From Mucilaginibacter auburnensis (GTDB lineage Bacteria; Bacteroidota; Bacteroidia; Sphingobacteriales; Sphingobacteriaceae): a stretch of 64,000 nt of DNA. The notes under the pieces are model-generated. The model saw only the letters and a list, made by a program, of their open reading frames with translations. It made no database searches and was not told the origin of the DNA. Location of the stretch: contig NZ_PGFJ01000002.1 of NCBI RefSeq assembly GCF_002797815.1, positions 1,612,001-1,676,000 on the forward strand, in the 5' to 3' direction. Position numbers and translations under genes: made by a program. This document shows positions 42,978-51,620 of the stretch, one piece after another (position 1 is the first letter of the stretch; every line of letters begins with the position of its first letter).

Positions 42978-44729
42978 ATGAAGATCTTAAATAAAATATG
43001 GGGAATAGGCCTTTTAGCATTGTTGCTAACGGCATTTAGTCCGCGCCAGGCCTCGGCGCAGGGAGGGTACGTGTCTAACCAGGTATTTTACGATGAGCTT
43101 TCGCCTTATGGCACCTGGGTTTATGATGACCGGTATGGAGATGTATGGATACCCGATGCAGAAGAAGGCTTTAGTCCTTATGGCTCAAGGGGACACTGGG
43201 TTTTGACCGAATATGGCAACACATGGGTATCTGACTATCCATGGGGATGGGCTACATTCCATTATGGCCGATGGTTTTTTGACGATTATTATGGCTGGAT
43301 GTGGGTGCCCGATAACGAATGGGGACCAGCATGGGTGAACTGGCGCCAGGGTGGTGGTTATTATGGATGGGCTCCTTTAAGCCCGGGCATCAATATTAAC
43401 GTATCAATTGGCAGTAATTACAACGTACCAGATTATTACTGGAACTATGCCCCCGAAGTTTACATAAACAGCCCCCGTATTTATGATTATTATGTGCCCC
43501 GCACACAGGTGGTAAGAATAATTAACAGAACTACCATAATTAACAATACAGTGGTTATTAACAACCGCAATTACATTGGCGGACCAAGATATGACGATAT
43601 ACGCAGGGTAACCAGAAACGCACCCCAAATTTACAGGGTGAACGATTCACGCAGACCGGGTGCTATTAATGTAAATAACAATACCGTTAATATTTATCGC
43701 CCTAATATCACCATAAACAAAAACGCGCGACCTTCTCGGGTAGTTGACGGAAGAGCTTACAGAGATGCCAACCCGGGCAACAGGATAGCGGTAAGTAACA
43801 GGCGCGGCATTGAAAATAACAGAGCAAATACCGAAAAGCTTATTCAAGCTGCACGCAGCGAAAAACCCGATGACAAATTTGTGCGCGTAAATAATGACAG
43901 CAGACGCGGCATGCCACGCAGTAATGATAATAACAGGGATGCGGGCAGCCCTAACCGCAACAATGGCACTCCCGACAACAGCTCATGGAATGGCCGCGGA
44001 GGCCAGGGCAGGCAACCATCGGATCAGCAAAATGATCAAAACCCGGCCCGCAGGCAACAGTCGGAAGAGCAAATGCAGCAACGCGAAGCAAGACGCCAGC
44101 AAATGGATCAGAACCGCACGCCCCGTGGTTTAGATGCGGGGCAGGATCAGCCGCAGCGTGACCAGCAAAACCAGGAGCGTGAGCAGCGTCGTCAACAAAT
44201 GCAGCAGCAATGGAATCAACAACGCCAGCAACAAGGGCAGCAAGATCAGCAACGCCAACAGCAGCAACAAATGCAGGAGCAGCAACGACGCGGACAAGAG
44301 CAACAACAGCGCCAGCAACAACAGCAAATGGATCAGCAGCTTCAGCAGCAGCAAATGCAAGACCAGCAACGTCAACAGCAACAACGTCAGCAGCAGCAAG
44401 ATCAACAACGCCAACAGCAGATGGAACAGCAAAGACGCGGACAAGAGCAGCAGCAACGCCAGCAACAAATGGATCAGCAGCGTCAGCAGCAGCAGCAACA
44501 AATGCAGCGCGATCAACAACGCCAACAGCAGATGGATCAGCAAAGACGCGGACAAGAGCAGCAGCAACGCCAGCAACAACAGCAAATGGAACAGCAACGT
44601 CAGCAGCAACAACGTCAGCAGCAGCAAGATCAACAACGCCAACAGCAGATGGAGCAGCAACGTCAACAACAACAACAACAACCTGGCGGTGACGGAGGCG
44701 GCAGAGGCAGGCGAGGTATAGGACGTTAA
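42978..44729 (+). CDS. DUF6600-type exported protein with Gln/Arg repeat tail
   Basis: 583-residue exported protein. A signal peptide ends near residue 28. Residues ~30-160 hold repeated Tyr/Trp-rich units (SPYGTWVYDDRYGDVWIP, then GHWVLTEYGNTWVSDY) as in DUF6600 proteins. A middle region is rich in Asn/Arg/Pro. The last ~200 residues are almost only Gln, Arg, Asp, Met and Glu in tandem units of ~37-39 residues, encoded by near-identical 111-117 base DNA repeats (starts near 44400, 44511, 44628). Likely a cell-envelope protein with a flexible, positively charged tail. The function is unknown. Confidence 0.85.
   Translation: MKILNKIWGIGLLALLLTAFSPRQASAQGGYVSNQVFYDELSPYGTWVYDDRYGDVWIPDAEEGFSPYGSRGHWVLTEYGNTWVSDYPWGWATFHYGRWFFDDYYGWMWVPDNEWGPAWVNWRQGGGYYGWAPLSPGININVSIGSNYNVPDYYWNYAPEVYINSPRIYDYYVPRTQVVRIINRTTIINNTVVINNRNYIGGPRYDDIRRVTRNAPQIYRVNDSRRPGAINVNNNTVNIYRPNITINKNARPSRVVDGRAYRDANPGNRIAVSNRRGIENNRANTEKLIQAARSEKPDDKFVRVNNDSRRGMPRSNDNNRDAGSPNRNNGTPDNSSWNGRGGQGRQPSDQQNDQNPARRQQSEEQMQQREARRQQMDQNRTPRGLDAGQDQPQRDQQNQEREQRRQQMQQQWNQQRQQQGQQDQQRQQQQQMQEQQRRGQEQQQRQQQQQMDQQLQQQQMQDQQRQQQQRQQQQDQQRQQQMEQQRRGQEQQQRQQQMDQQRQQQQQQMQRDQQRQQQMDQQRRGQEQQQRQQQQQMEQQRQQQQRQQQQDQQRQQQMEQQRQQQQQQPGGDGGGRGRRGIGR
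44241..44690 (+). repeat. CAG/CAA-rich tandem repeat (minisatellite) in the DUF6600-type gene
   Basis: The segment GATCAACAACGCCAACAGCA recurs at 44400, 44511 and 44628 with spacings of 111 and 117 bases, with about 65 bases of near-identity between the first two. Shorter CAGCAACGC units fill the rest. All lie in frame and keep a multiple-of-three spacing. Confidence 0.85.
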
Positions 44730-44746
44730 TAAATTAATATATAAGC

Positions 44747-44777
44747 AAAAAAGCGGGCCAATAGGCCCGCTTTTTTT
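44747..44777. terminator. Bidirectional terminator between the Gln/Arg protein and amtB
   Basis: AAAGCGGGCC and GGCCCGCTTT pair around AATA, with a T-run on the plus strand and an A-run opposite. It serves convergent genes. Confidence 0.9.
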
Positions 44778-44802
44778 GATCAAGTTTAGACTATGTTATT
44801 AA

Positions 44803-46107
44803 TTACAATTCTTCGTCGTGCTGACTTACGTCCAAACCAGCAATCTCTTCTTCAACAGTAACGCGTAGCGGGCTGATCAGGTCAGTAACTTTCAACAGGA
44901 TAAATGAACCTATGAAAGCAAATGCTGATACACCAACCAGGGCAACCATGTGTTTAACAAACAATGTGCTTTCGCCGTAGAATAAGCCTTCAGCGCCTAA
45001 TGAGTTAACGCTTTTAGTAGCGAAGATACCGGTCATAACCATACCTACCATACCGCCTACACCGTGGCAAGGGAATACGTCAAGGGTATCGTCAATGTTG
45101 GTTTTGCTTCTCCAGATAACCACCAGGTTACTGATAACCGCAGCAACTATACCAATTACCAATGAGCTTGATACGGTTACGAAACCTGCAGCTGGAGTAA
45201 TAGCAACCAAACCTACAACGGCACCTATACAAGCACCTAAAGCTGATGGTTTTTTACCGCGTAACATATCAAAGAATATCCATGACATTGCAGCAGCAGC
45301 AGAAGCAGTAGTGGTAGTAGCCAGTGCAGTTGCAGCTAATTCGCCTGCGCCTAAAGCTGAACCGGCGTTGAAACCGAACCAACCGAACCAAAGTAAACCT
45401 GTACCTAATATTACGTAGCTGATACGTGCCGGAGTGTGAGACTCAGGAACTTCATTACGTTTTTTCAAATATAAAGCTGATGCCAATGCAGCCCAACCAG
45501 CAGACATGTGTACTACAGTACCACCTGCAAAGTCAAGTACGCCATATTTAAAGAACATACCTTCTGGGTGCCATGTAGCATGCGCAAGAGGAATATAGAT
45601 AATTACAATGAAAAGGGTGATGAAAATAAGGTAAGAGTTGAAACGGATACGTTCAGCAAATGCACCTGTAATTAACGCAGGTGTAATAACCGCGAATTTT
45701 AACTGGAACATTGCGAACAGGATAACCGGGATAGTACCGCCTAACCATGCTACACCTAAGGTGTTTTGCATCATGAAGAATGACGATGGGCTACCAATTA
45801 AACCCATACCGCCAACGTCTTCACCAAACGCCATACTAAAACCAAATACTACCCAGATAATGGTGATCAAACCCATACAAACAAAGCTTTGCAGCATGGT
45901 TGAGATAACGTTTTTCTTTCTAACCATACCGCCGTAGAAGAATGCCAAACCAGGGGTCATTAATAATACAAGCGCGGTTGAGATCAGGATCCATGCAATG
46001 TCGGCTCCAACATACGTGGTAGGCGCCGGGGCGGCTTTAGCACCCGGGTACATTAGCGCCAGGATGACTACAATTACGAGAATGCCAAAAGGTACGATTT
46101 TTTTCAT
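44803..46107 (-). CDS. amt: Ammonium transporter (Amt family)
   Basis: 434-residue inner-membrane channel for ammonium. It starts with a signal-like first helix and then eleven helices of the Amt core: TPGLAFFYGGMVRKKNV, FAERIRFNSYL, DFAGGTVVHMSAGWAAL (pore His) and FGFNAGSALGAG, then CHGVGGMVGMVMTGIFA with the second pore His. Length and order are normal. No glnK/PII gene follows, so nitrogen regulation in this organism must place it elsewhere. Confidence 0.95.
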   Translation of the reverse strand: MKKIVPFGILVIVVILALMYPGAKAAPAPTTYVGADIAWILISTALVLLMTPGLAFFYGGMVRKKNVISTMLQSFVCMGLITIIWVVFGFSMAFGEDVGGMGLIGSPSSFFMMQNTLGVAWLGGTIPVILFAMFQLKFAVITPALITGAFAERIRFNSYLIFITLFIVIIYIPLAHATWHPEGMFFKYGVLDFAGGTVVHMSAGWAALASALYLKKRNEVPESHTPARISYVILGTGLLWFGWFGFNAGSALGAGELAATALATTTTASAAAAMSWIFFDMLRGKKPSALGACIGAVVGLVAITPAAGFVTVSSSLVIGIVAAVISNLVVIWRSKTNIDDTLDVFPCHGVGGMVGMVMTGIFATKSVNSLGAEGLFYGESTLFVKHMVALVGVSAFAFIGSFILLKVTDLISPLRVTVEEEIAGLDVSQHDEEL

Positions 46108-46197
46108 TTTTAAGTTGTTGATTAGGGTTATTATATAAGTTCAAAATTGGGGCGAAGGCCCTGTTTGTTTCAATAGTTTATTAGGGTTTACTTTTTT

Positions 46198-46551
46198 TCA
46201 TCCAAATGAATGGTTTGGAAAAAGCAGTAGTCTTAAAAACCGTACCCGCTCTCCGTTTAAATTTTTCCTGTTATATATTCTGTCCCGATGGAACACCGGC
46301 AGGGCGGTAACCCGGCTTACCTGTGTTCTCAAAAAATCATGTTGCTCTGCTTCGTCAAAATTATCGGCAGCATACACCGCGTCGCTTGCCGACACCATTA
46401 TTATGTTTCTGTTGATATGTTGACTATCATCAACTCCTTCTGCAGATAGTTTTGCTTCAACATTTCCGGCAAATGAGATGCTCACGTTCCATAAACAGGC
46501 GCGAAGCAACACAAAAATCATATAAAATTGTTTGTATACCCTCATTTGCAT
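46198..46551 (-). CDS. Hypothetical exported protein
   Basis: 117-residue frame upstream of amt on the same strand, 90 bases away. The N-terminus (RVYKQFYMIFVLLRACLWNVSISFAG) looks like a signal peptide with cleavage near residue 29. The mature part is polar without a recognised fold (DAVYAADNFDEAEQHDFL, RVRFLRLLLF). It starts at 46551 or two codons later. It may be a real but poorly conserved secreted protein or a chance frame in the amt leader. Confidence 0.4.
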   Translation of the reverse strand: MQMRVYKQFYMIFVLLRACLWNVSISFAGNVEAKLSAEGVDDSQHINRNIIMVSASDAVYAADNFDEAEQHDFLRTQVSRVTALPVFHRDRIYNRKNLNGERVRFLRLLLFPNHSFG

Positions 46552-46756
46552 GTCTAAAATTAGTATTTTTTTATTAAATAGATAATAAAAATGAAAAAAC
46601 TTTTAAAAAAATCACTTTAAAACTTAAAATTGATAAAATTTACAGGCATAATTACAGCTAATTGAGTATAAATTTGAAATATACTTGAAACATGTAAAAT
46701 TTTAGATAACTAATGACCATTTAGAATTAAACACCTAATAAAAAAGTCTATAAACA

Positions 46757-46787
46757 AAAAAAGCCACGGACTAACCGTGGCTTTTTT
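46757..46787 (-). terminator. Terminator of the ileS-traR-lspA operon
   Basis: AAAAAAGCCACGG (46757-46769) and CCGTGGCTTTTTT (46775-46787) pair perfectly around a five-base loop. The region from here to 46551 (about 200 bases) is A/T-rich and shows no gene. Confidence 0.9.
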
Positions 46788-46809
46788 CGTTTATACTTTA
46801 GAATTTAGC

Positions 46810-47433
46810 TTACTCTTCTAACATTTCACTGTTAGGAGTTGGTTCTTCGGGAATTTCCTGTTTAAAATAGTGCTTTTGAAATATTAATATCAAAATAACA
46901 CCAACAGAAATAGCGGCATCAGCAAAATTGAATACCGGCCTGAAGAAAACGAAGTCCTGCCCTCCCCAAAATGGCACCCAGTCAGGAAAGTTACCGGTTA
47001 TTAGCGGGAAGTAGAACATATCTACAACCCGGCCATGGAACAAGCCCAGTGGTTTGCCGTCATAACCTGTTTGGTAAAGCAGGCCGTAAAAGGTTGAATC
47101 AATTATATTACCCATAGCGCCGGCAAATATCAAGGCTACATTCATGATAAGGCCGCGGTGGTATTTGCGTTTTATTAAATACACCATTCCATAACCAATA
47201 CCGCAAACAGCAACTATACGAAAAAGGGTTAGCGCAAGCTTTCCCCAATCGCCGCCCAGTTCCATGCCGAATGCCATACCGTTATTTTCGGTATAATGCA
47301 GCATTCCGCGTTCGCCTAAAAATTTGATCTCCTCGCCGGGATACATATTCATGCGAACCCAGGTTTTTATTACCTGGTCTACAATGATTATTATAAGAGC
47401 AACAATAAAAGGTTTAACGTACGAAGCCTTCAT
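46810..47433 (-). CDS. lspA: Lipoprotein signal peptidase (signal peptidase II)
   Basis: 207-residue inner-membrane aspartyl protease that cleaves prolipoproteins before the lipidated Cys. Four helices are visible; catalytic Asp residues are in the family blocks GAMGNIIDSTFYG and VFNFADAAISVGV. It is about 40 residues longer than E. coli LspA because of a loop (TGYDGKPLGLFHGRVVDMFYFP), as usual in Bacteroidota. It is directly adjacent to the TraR/DksA gene and last in the operon. It must process the many lipoproteins of this window. Confidence 0.95.
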   Translation of the reverse strand: MKASYVKPFIVALIIIIVDQVIKTWVRMNMYPGEEIKFLGERGMLHYTENNGMAFGMELGGDWGKLALTLFRIVAVCGIGYGMVYLIKRKYHRGLIMNVALIFAGAMGNIIDSTFYGLLYQTGYDGKPLGLFHGRVVDMFYFPLITGNFPDWVPFWGGQDFVFFRPVFNFADAAISVGVILILIFQKHYFKQEIPEEPTPNSEMLEE

Positions 47434-47817
47434 TTACTGCTTTAATTTAGCTTCCATTGTTAAGGTAGTGTGCGGCACTGCACGCAAACGCTCTTTAGGT
47501 ATCAATTTACCGGTTTCGCGGCAAATACCGTAAGTTTTGTTCTCAATACGAACCAAGGCAGCTTCTAACTGGTCAATAAACTTTTTTTGACGGGCAGCCA
47601 GTTGATTGATCTGTTCTTTTTCTAAAGTAGCTGATCCATCCTCCAGTGTTTTATAAGTACCGGCAGTATCATCAGTACCGTTAGCATTAGGCGAGCTTAA
47701 TGAAGTTGCGAGTGCATTCAGTTCTTCTTTGGCGCTTGCCAGTTTCTCTAACAACAGGTCTTTAAATTCTTTTAACTCAGCGTCGCTATATCTGGTTTTT
47801 TCGTTTTCTTGTTTCAT
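47434..47817 (-). CDS. TraR/DksA family protein with degenerate zinc finger
   Basis: 127-residue DksA-like protein. Residues ~10-90 form the coiled-coil hairpin that enters the RNA polymerase secondary channel. The finger region keeps the spacing of DksA (YGICRETGKLIPKERLRAVPH) but has only C99; the other three Cys positions are Thr, Thr and Met. It therefore probably does not bind zinc in the usual way, yet the fold may persist. It lies between ileS and lspA with no spacing, a conserved Bacteroidota operon. Confidence 0.88.
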   Translation of the reverse strand: MKQENEKTRYSDAELKEFKDLLLEKLASAKEELNALATSLSSPNANGTDDTAGTYKTLEDGSATLEKEQINQLAARQKKFIDQLEAALVRIENKTYGICRETGKLIPKERLRAVPHTTLTMEAKLKQ

Positions 47818-50800
47818 TTATATTTTCGTTAAGGCAATGGTTAAATCACTTCCGTTTATTTCTGTTTTCTCCCCGCCAGCTAACTCACTGTCAGGCAATA
47901 TAGTATCGGCTAAAATTTCGGCGCAAATATAGGATAAATTATTTTGCACCGCTTGCCAAATATCAGATGGGCCCGCTACCTGCACCTTTATCCTGTCGGT
48001 AACTTCAAACCCGTTAGCTTTGCGTAAATTTTGCACTCGGTTAACAAACTCGCGGGATATTCCTTCTTCCTTTAATTCATCGGTTAGGGTAACATCTAAA
48101 GCCACGGTTAGTTTTCCTAAACTTGCAACCTGCCAACCGGGTACATCTTCAGCAATGATCTCCACGTCTGTAGTGATCAGAGAATAGTGATTAGTGATCA
48201 GTTGAATACTTCCTTCATTTTCCAATCGGGTAATATCCTCCTGGGTTAATTTACCTATTTCTTCGGCCACAGCTTTCATATCTTTACCCACTTTAGCGCC
48301 TAAGGCCTTAAAATTAGGTTTGATCTTTTTGGTGATGATACCTGCCGTATCGGTTATATATTCTATATCCTTGATGTTGGTTTCAGACAAGATCAATTCT
48401 TTAACCTGCTCCACCTGCTGTTCAAAGTTTTTGTTCAGTATAGGCAGCAATATTTTGCTCAATGGCTGGCGCACGTTGATACTTACCTTTTTACGCAGGG
48501 ATAATACCAGCGATGATATATCCTGCGCCAGTTGCATGCGCTCCTCTAAAGCTGCGTTTACCAAAGCTTCATTGTACTCAGGGAAATAAGCCAGGTGAAC
48601 CGATTCAAATTGCTCTTTACCCGTTACCGCGTTTAGATCGGTATATAAACGCTCAGCAAAGAACGGCGCCACCGGCGACATTAACTTGCTTATAGTTATT
48701 AAACAAGTATAAAGCGTTTGGTAAGCAGAAAGTTTATCAGCAGAATCTTCTGATTTCCAGAAACGGCGACGGCTCAGCCTTACATACCAGTTGCTCAGGT
48801 GCGCGTCAACAAAATCTTGTATAGCACGGGTAGCTTTGGTAGGCTCAAAATCGGCATAGTAGCCGTCAACTTCTTTAGTTAAAGTATTTAATAAGGAGAT
48901 GATCCACTGGTCAATTTCCGGGCGTTGGGCTAATTCAACCTCTGCTTCACTGTAATTAAAACCATCAATATTGGCATACAGTGCGAAAAAGTTATACGTA
49001 TTATATAAAGTACCGAAAAACTTACGGCGAACCTCATCAATACCATCTGTGTTGAACTTAAGGTTGTCCCATGGCGCGGCATTGCTGATCATATACCAAC
49101 GGGCGGCGTCGGCGCCGTATTGCTCAATGGTAGCAAACGGATCAACCCCGTTACCCAAACGTTTTGACATTTTATTGCCGTTTTTATCAAGCACCAATCC
49201 GTTTGATATTACATTTTTAAAGGCAACACCTTTATTACCAATAGCCTCGTTAATAGCCTTAACTTCGTCACTGCTTTCACTTAGCATAACGGCTATGGCG
49301 TGCAGGGTAAAGAACCAGCCACGGGTTTGGTCAACGCCCTCGGCTATAAAATCTGCCGGGTAGGCATTTTTAAACTTGTCTTTATTTTCAAACGGGAAAT
49401 GCCACTGCGCGTAAGGCATTGCGCCACTGTCAAACCAAACGTCTATCAGGTCAGGTTCGCGGAACATTTTGTTGCCGTTTGCCGAGGTCAGGATGATATC
49501 ATCTACATAAGGGCGGTGCAGGTCGCTCAGATCAAAGCCAGCAGGCATAAAACCGGCAGCTACCGATTTTGCAATTTCTTTTTCCAACTCCTCAACCGAG
49601 CCGATGCACTTCTCCTCTTTACCATTCTCTTCACGCCATATAGGCAGCGGTGTACCCCAAAAACGTGAACGCGACAAATTCCAGTCTACCAGATTCTCCA
49701 GCCAGTTACCAAAACGGCCTGTTCCGGTTGATTCAGGTTTCCAGTTGATGGTTTTGTTCAGCTCCACCATTTTGTCTTTCAACACGGTAGTGCGGATAAA
49801 CCAGCTATCTAACGGATAATATAAAATAGGCTCATCAGTACGCCAGGAGTGCGGATAGCTGTGTTCGTATTTTTTTACGTCGAACGCTTTGTTCTCTGTC
49901 TTTAATTTGATAGAGATGAGCACATCCGTAGGTTTAAAACCTTCGGCAGCTCGCTCTTCAGCGGTGTAGTATTCTTCTTTTACATAGAAGCCGGCAAAGT
50001 CGGTTACCTCATCAACAAACTTACCTTGTTTGTTAACCAGTGGTACATCTTTACCCAACTCGTCTTTCACCATAACGGCAGGCACACCTGCTTCGCGGGC
50101 CACCCTAAAGTCATCCGCACCAAATGTTGGCGCAATGTGTACTATACCGGTACCATCAGCTGTGGTAACAAAATCTCCGGCTATAACGCGGAAACCGTTT
50201 TGCTCCAGATCGGCATTGGTTACATAAGGCAGCAATTGCTCATAGTGAATACCAACTAATTCAGCGCCCGGATGGGTTGACTTAACAGCCCATGGTATTA
50301 ATTTATCGCCTGCCTTGTAATCTTCAAAAGATGCATTTTCAGCATCGGCTTTAAAGTATTTAGCTACCAGATCCTGCGCCAACACAACTGTTATCGGCTC
50401 AAAAGTATACGGATTAAAAGTGGCTATTTTAGCGTAGGTTATTTTTTCGCCAACGGCTAAAGCGCTGTTTGATGGCAGTGTCCATGGAGTGGTTGTCCAG
50501 GCCAAAATGAATACGTCACCATGTGCGCCTTCAAATAAAAATTCAGAATCACCATCACGCTTTACTTTAAACTGCGCGGTGATGGTAGTATCCTTCACCA
50601 TTTTATAGGTTCCCGGCTGGTTCAGCTCGTGCGAGCTTAAGCCGGTGCCAGATTTTGGCGAATATGGCTGAATAGTGTAGCCTTTGTATAAAAGGTCTTT
50701 ATTATACAATTCCTTCAGTATCCACCAAAGGGTTTCAATGTAATCGTTTTGGTAAGTGATGTACGGATCTTCCAGATCAACCCAGTAACCCATTTTCTCG

Positions 50801-51201
50801 GTAAGGTCGTTCCATACGTCTGTATAACGCATTACCTCCTTGCGGCAGGCATCATTATACTGTTGTACGCTTATTTTTTTACCGATATCTTCTTTGGTTA
50901 TACCTAACGATTTTTCAACCGCCAGCTCAATAGGCAAGCCATGCGTATCCCAACCGCCTTTACGCTCAACACGATACCCTTTCAGCGTTTTGTAACGGCA
51001 AAAAATATCCTTTATGGCGCGAGCCATTACGTGGTGAATACCGGGCATACCGTTTGCTGACGGTGGCCCCTCGTAAAAAGTATATGGATTACCGGCCGGG
51101 CGACTGTCAATACTTTTTTTGAAGATGTTATTCTTCTGCCAAAAGTCCAGCACCTCTTTTCCGGTCTGCGATAAATTTAACTGCTTGTATTCCTTGTACA
51201 T
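47818..51201 (-). CDS. ileS: Isoleucyl-tRNA synthetase, eukaryote-like type with altered HIGH motif
   Basis: 1127-residue class I synthetase. The catalytic signature, normally His-x-Gly-His, reads G54-I55-H56-H57 (PGIHHVMA), at nucleotides 51031-51042. KMSKR is intact near residue 677 and the editing CP1 domain is present (TTPWTLPSN). Length and the C-terminal anticodon region match the IleRS2/eukaryotic-like type. The ATG at 51201 (MYKEYKQLNL) is the start; the frame is open 11 codons upstream without support. Near the C-terminus a short repeat (48171-48204) adds about 10 residues (ITNHYSLIT). First gene of the operon with traR/dksA and lspA. Confidence 0.95.
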   Translation of the reverse strand: MYKEYKQLNLSQTGKEVLDFWQKNNIFKKSIDSRPAGNPYTFYEGPPSANGMPGIHHVMARAIKDIFCRYKTLKGYRVERKGGWDTHGLPIELAVEKSLGITKEDIGKKISVQQYNDACRKEVMRYTDVWNDLTEKMGYWVDLEDPYITYQNDYIETLWWILKELYNKDLLYKGYTIQPYSPKSGTGLSSHELNQPGTYKMVKDTTITAQFKVKRDGDSEFLFEGAHGDVFILAWTTTPWTLPSNSALAVGEKITYAKIATFNPYTFEPITVVLAQDLVAKYFKADAENASFEDYKAGDKLIPWAVKSTHPGAELVGIHYEQLLPYVTNADLEQNGFRVIAGDFVTTADGTGIVHIAPTFGADDFRVAREAGVPAVMVKDELGKDVPLVNKQGKFVDEVTDFAGFYVKEEYYTAEERAAEGFKPTDVLISIKLKTENKAFDVKKYEHSYPHSWRTDEPILYYPLDSWFIRTTVLKDKMVELNKTINWKPESTGTGRFGNWLENLVDWNLSRSRFWGTPLPIWREENGKEEKCIGSVEELEKEIAKSVAAGFMPAGFDLSDLHRPYVDDIILTSANGNKMFREPDLIDVWFDSGAMPYAQWHFPFENKDKFKNAYPADFIAEGVDQTRGWFFTLHAIAVMLSESSDEVKAINEAIGNKGVAFKNVISNGLVLDKNGNKMSKRLGNGVDPFATIEQYGADAARWYMISNAAPWDNLKFNTDGIDEVRRKFFGTLYNTYNFFALYANIDGFNYSEAEVELAQRPEIDQWIISLLNTLTKEVDGYYADFEPTKATRAIQDFVDAHLSNWYVRLSRRRFWKSEDSADKLSAYQTLYTCLITISKLMSPVAPFFAERLYTDLNAVTGKEQFESVHLAYFPEYNEALVNAALEERMQLAQDISSLVLSLRKKVSINVRQPLSKILLPILNKNFEQQVEQVKELILSETNIKDIEYITDTAGIITKKIKPNFKALGAKVGKDMKAVAEEIGKLTQEDITRLENEGSIQLITNHYSLITTDVEIIAEDVPGWQVASLGKLTVALDVTLTDELKEEGISREFVNRVQNLRKANGFEVTDRIKVQVAGPSDIWQAVQNNLSYICAEILADTILPDSELAGGEKTEINGSDLTIALTKI
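48171..48204 (-). repeat. TAGTGAT intergenic-type repeat in frame in ileS
   Basis: The plus strand has TAGTGAT at 48171, then two tandem copies at 48185-48191 and 48192-48198, each followed or joined by CAG. TGATCACTAATCACT-type repeats are common between genes, but here the unit is translated as LITNHYSLIT inside IleRS. Confidence 0.65.
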
Positions 51202-51336
51202 CAAAATAGCTACCTCAATTTTAAGAGGTTGCAAAAATAGGAATTTTGAAGGGAAAAAGTGTTAAATAAGGGTAATGAATGTGGCTACTTAAAAATTAGT
51301 TTTTGAAATCGAGTCATTTCTTAATCAACATGTTTT

Positions 51337-51612
51337 TTAAGAAAAGCCGCACGTTAGCAAATGCTTCAGATCATTATCCAGATACTGAGCTTTCCAATAA
51401 TGCGGATCATCTATTTCTTCATATTCCACACCCGGAAACAAGTGATAACGTTGATTGAATGTGTACATTAAATGAATACTAATGCCATCCTCAAAAGGCC
51501 AGCCATCAGAAGTTCCACCTATTTTGTTCCCCAGCTTAAGTTCTGTGTCTAATATGCGTTTTAGCTTCTCACTAAAATTATACAAATGAATAGGATTGAC
51601 TGACGTATACAT
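51337..51612 (-). CDS. Hypothetical small protein
   Basis: 91-residue soluble protein, rich in aromatic and charged residues (FNQRYHLFPGVEYEEIDDPHYW). No family is recognised. It starts 8 bases after the lactonase stop on the same strand, so it is likely cotranscribed. The composition and clean ATG make a real gene more likely than not. Confidence 0.55.
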   Translation of the reverse strand: MYTSVNPIHLYNFSEKLKRILDTELKLGNKIGGTSDGWPFEDGISIHLMYTFNQRYHLFPGVEYEEIDDPHYWKAQYLDNDLKHLLTCGFS

Positions 51613-51620
51613 AAATAAAC

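Noticed and set aside
44241..44690. Regularly spaced repeats resembling an array
   Set aside because: They are in frame, translated, have no unique spacers of constant length and no cas genes nearby, so they are not a CRISPR.
44130..44783. Leu-rich antisense frame opposite the Gln/Arg repeats
   Set aside because: CAG/CAA repeats read as Leu/Cys/Val on the other strand; it is a mirror of the repeat, not a membrane protein gene.
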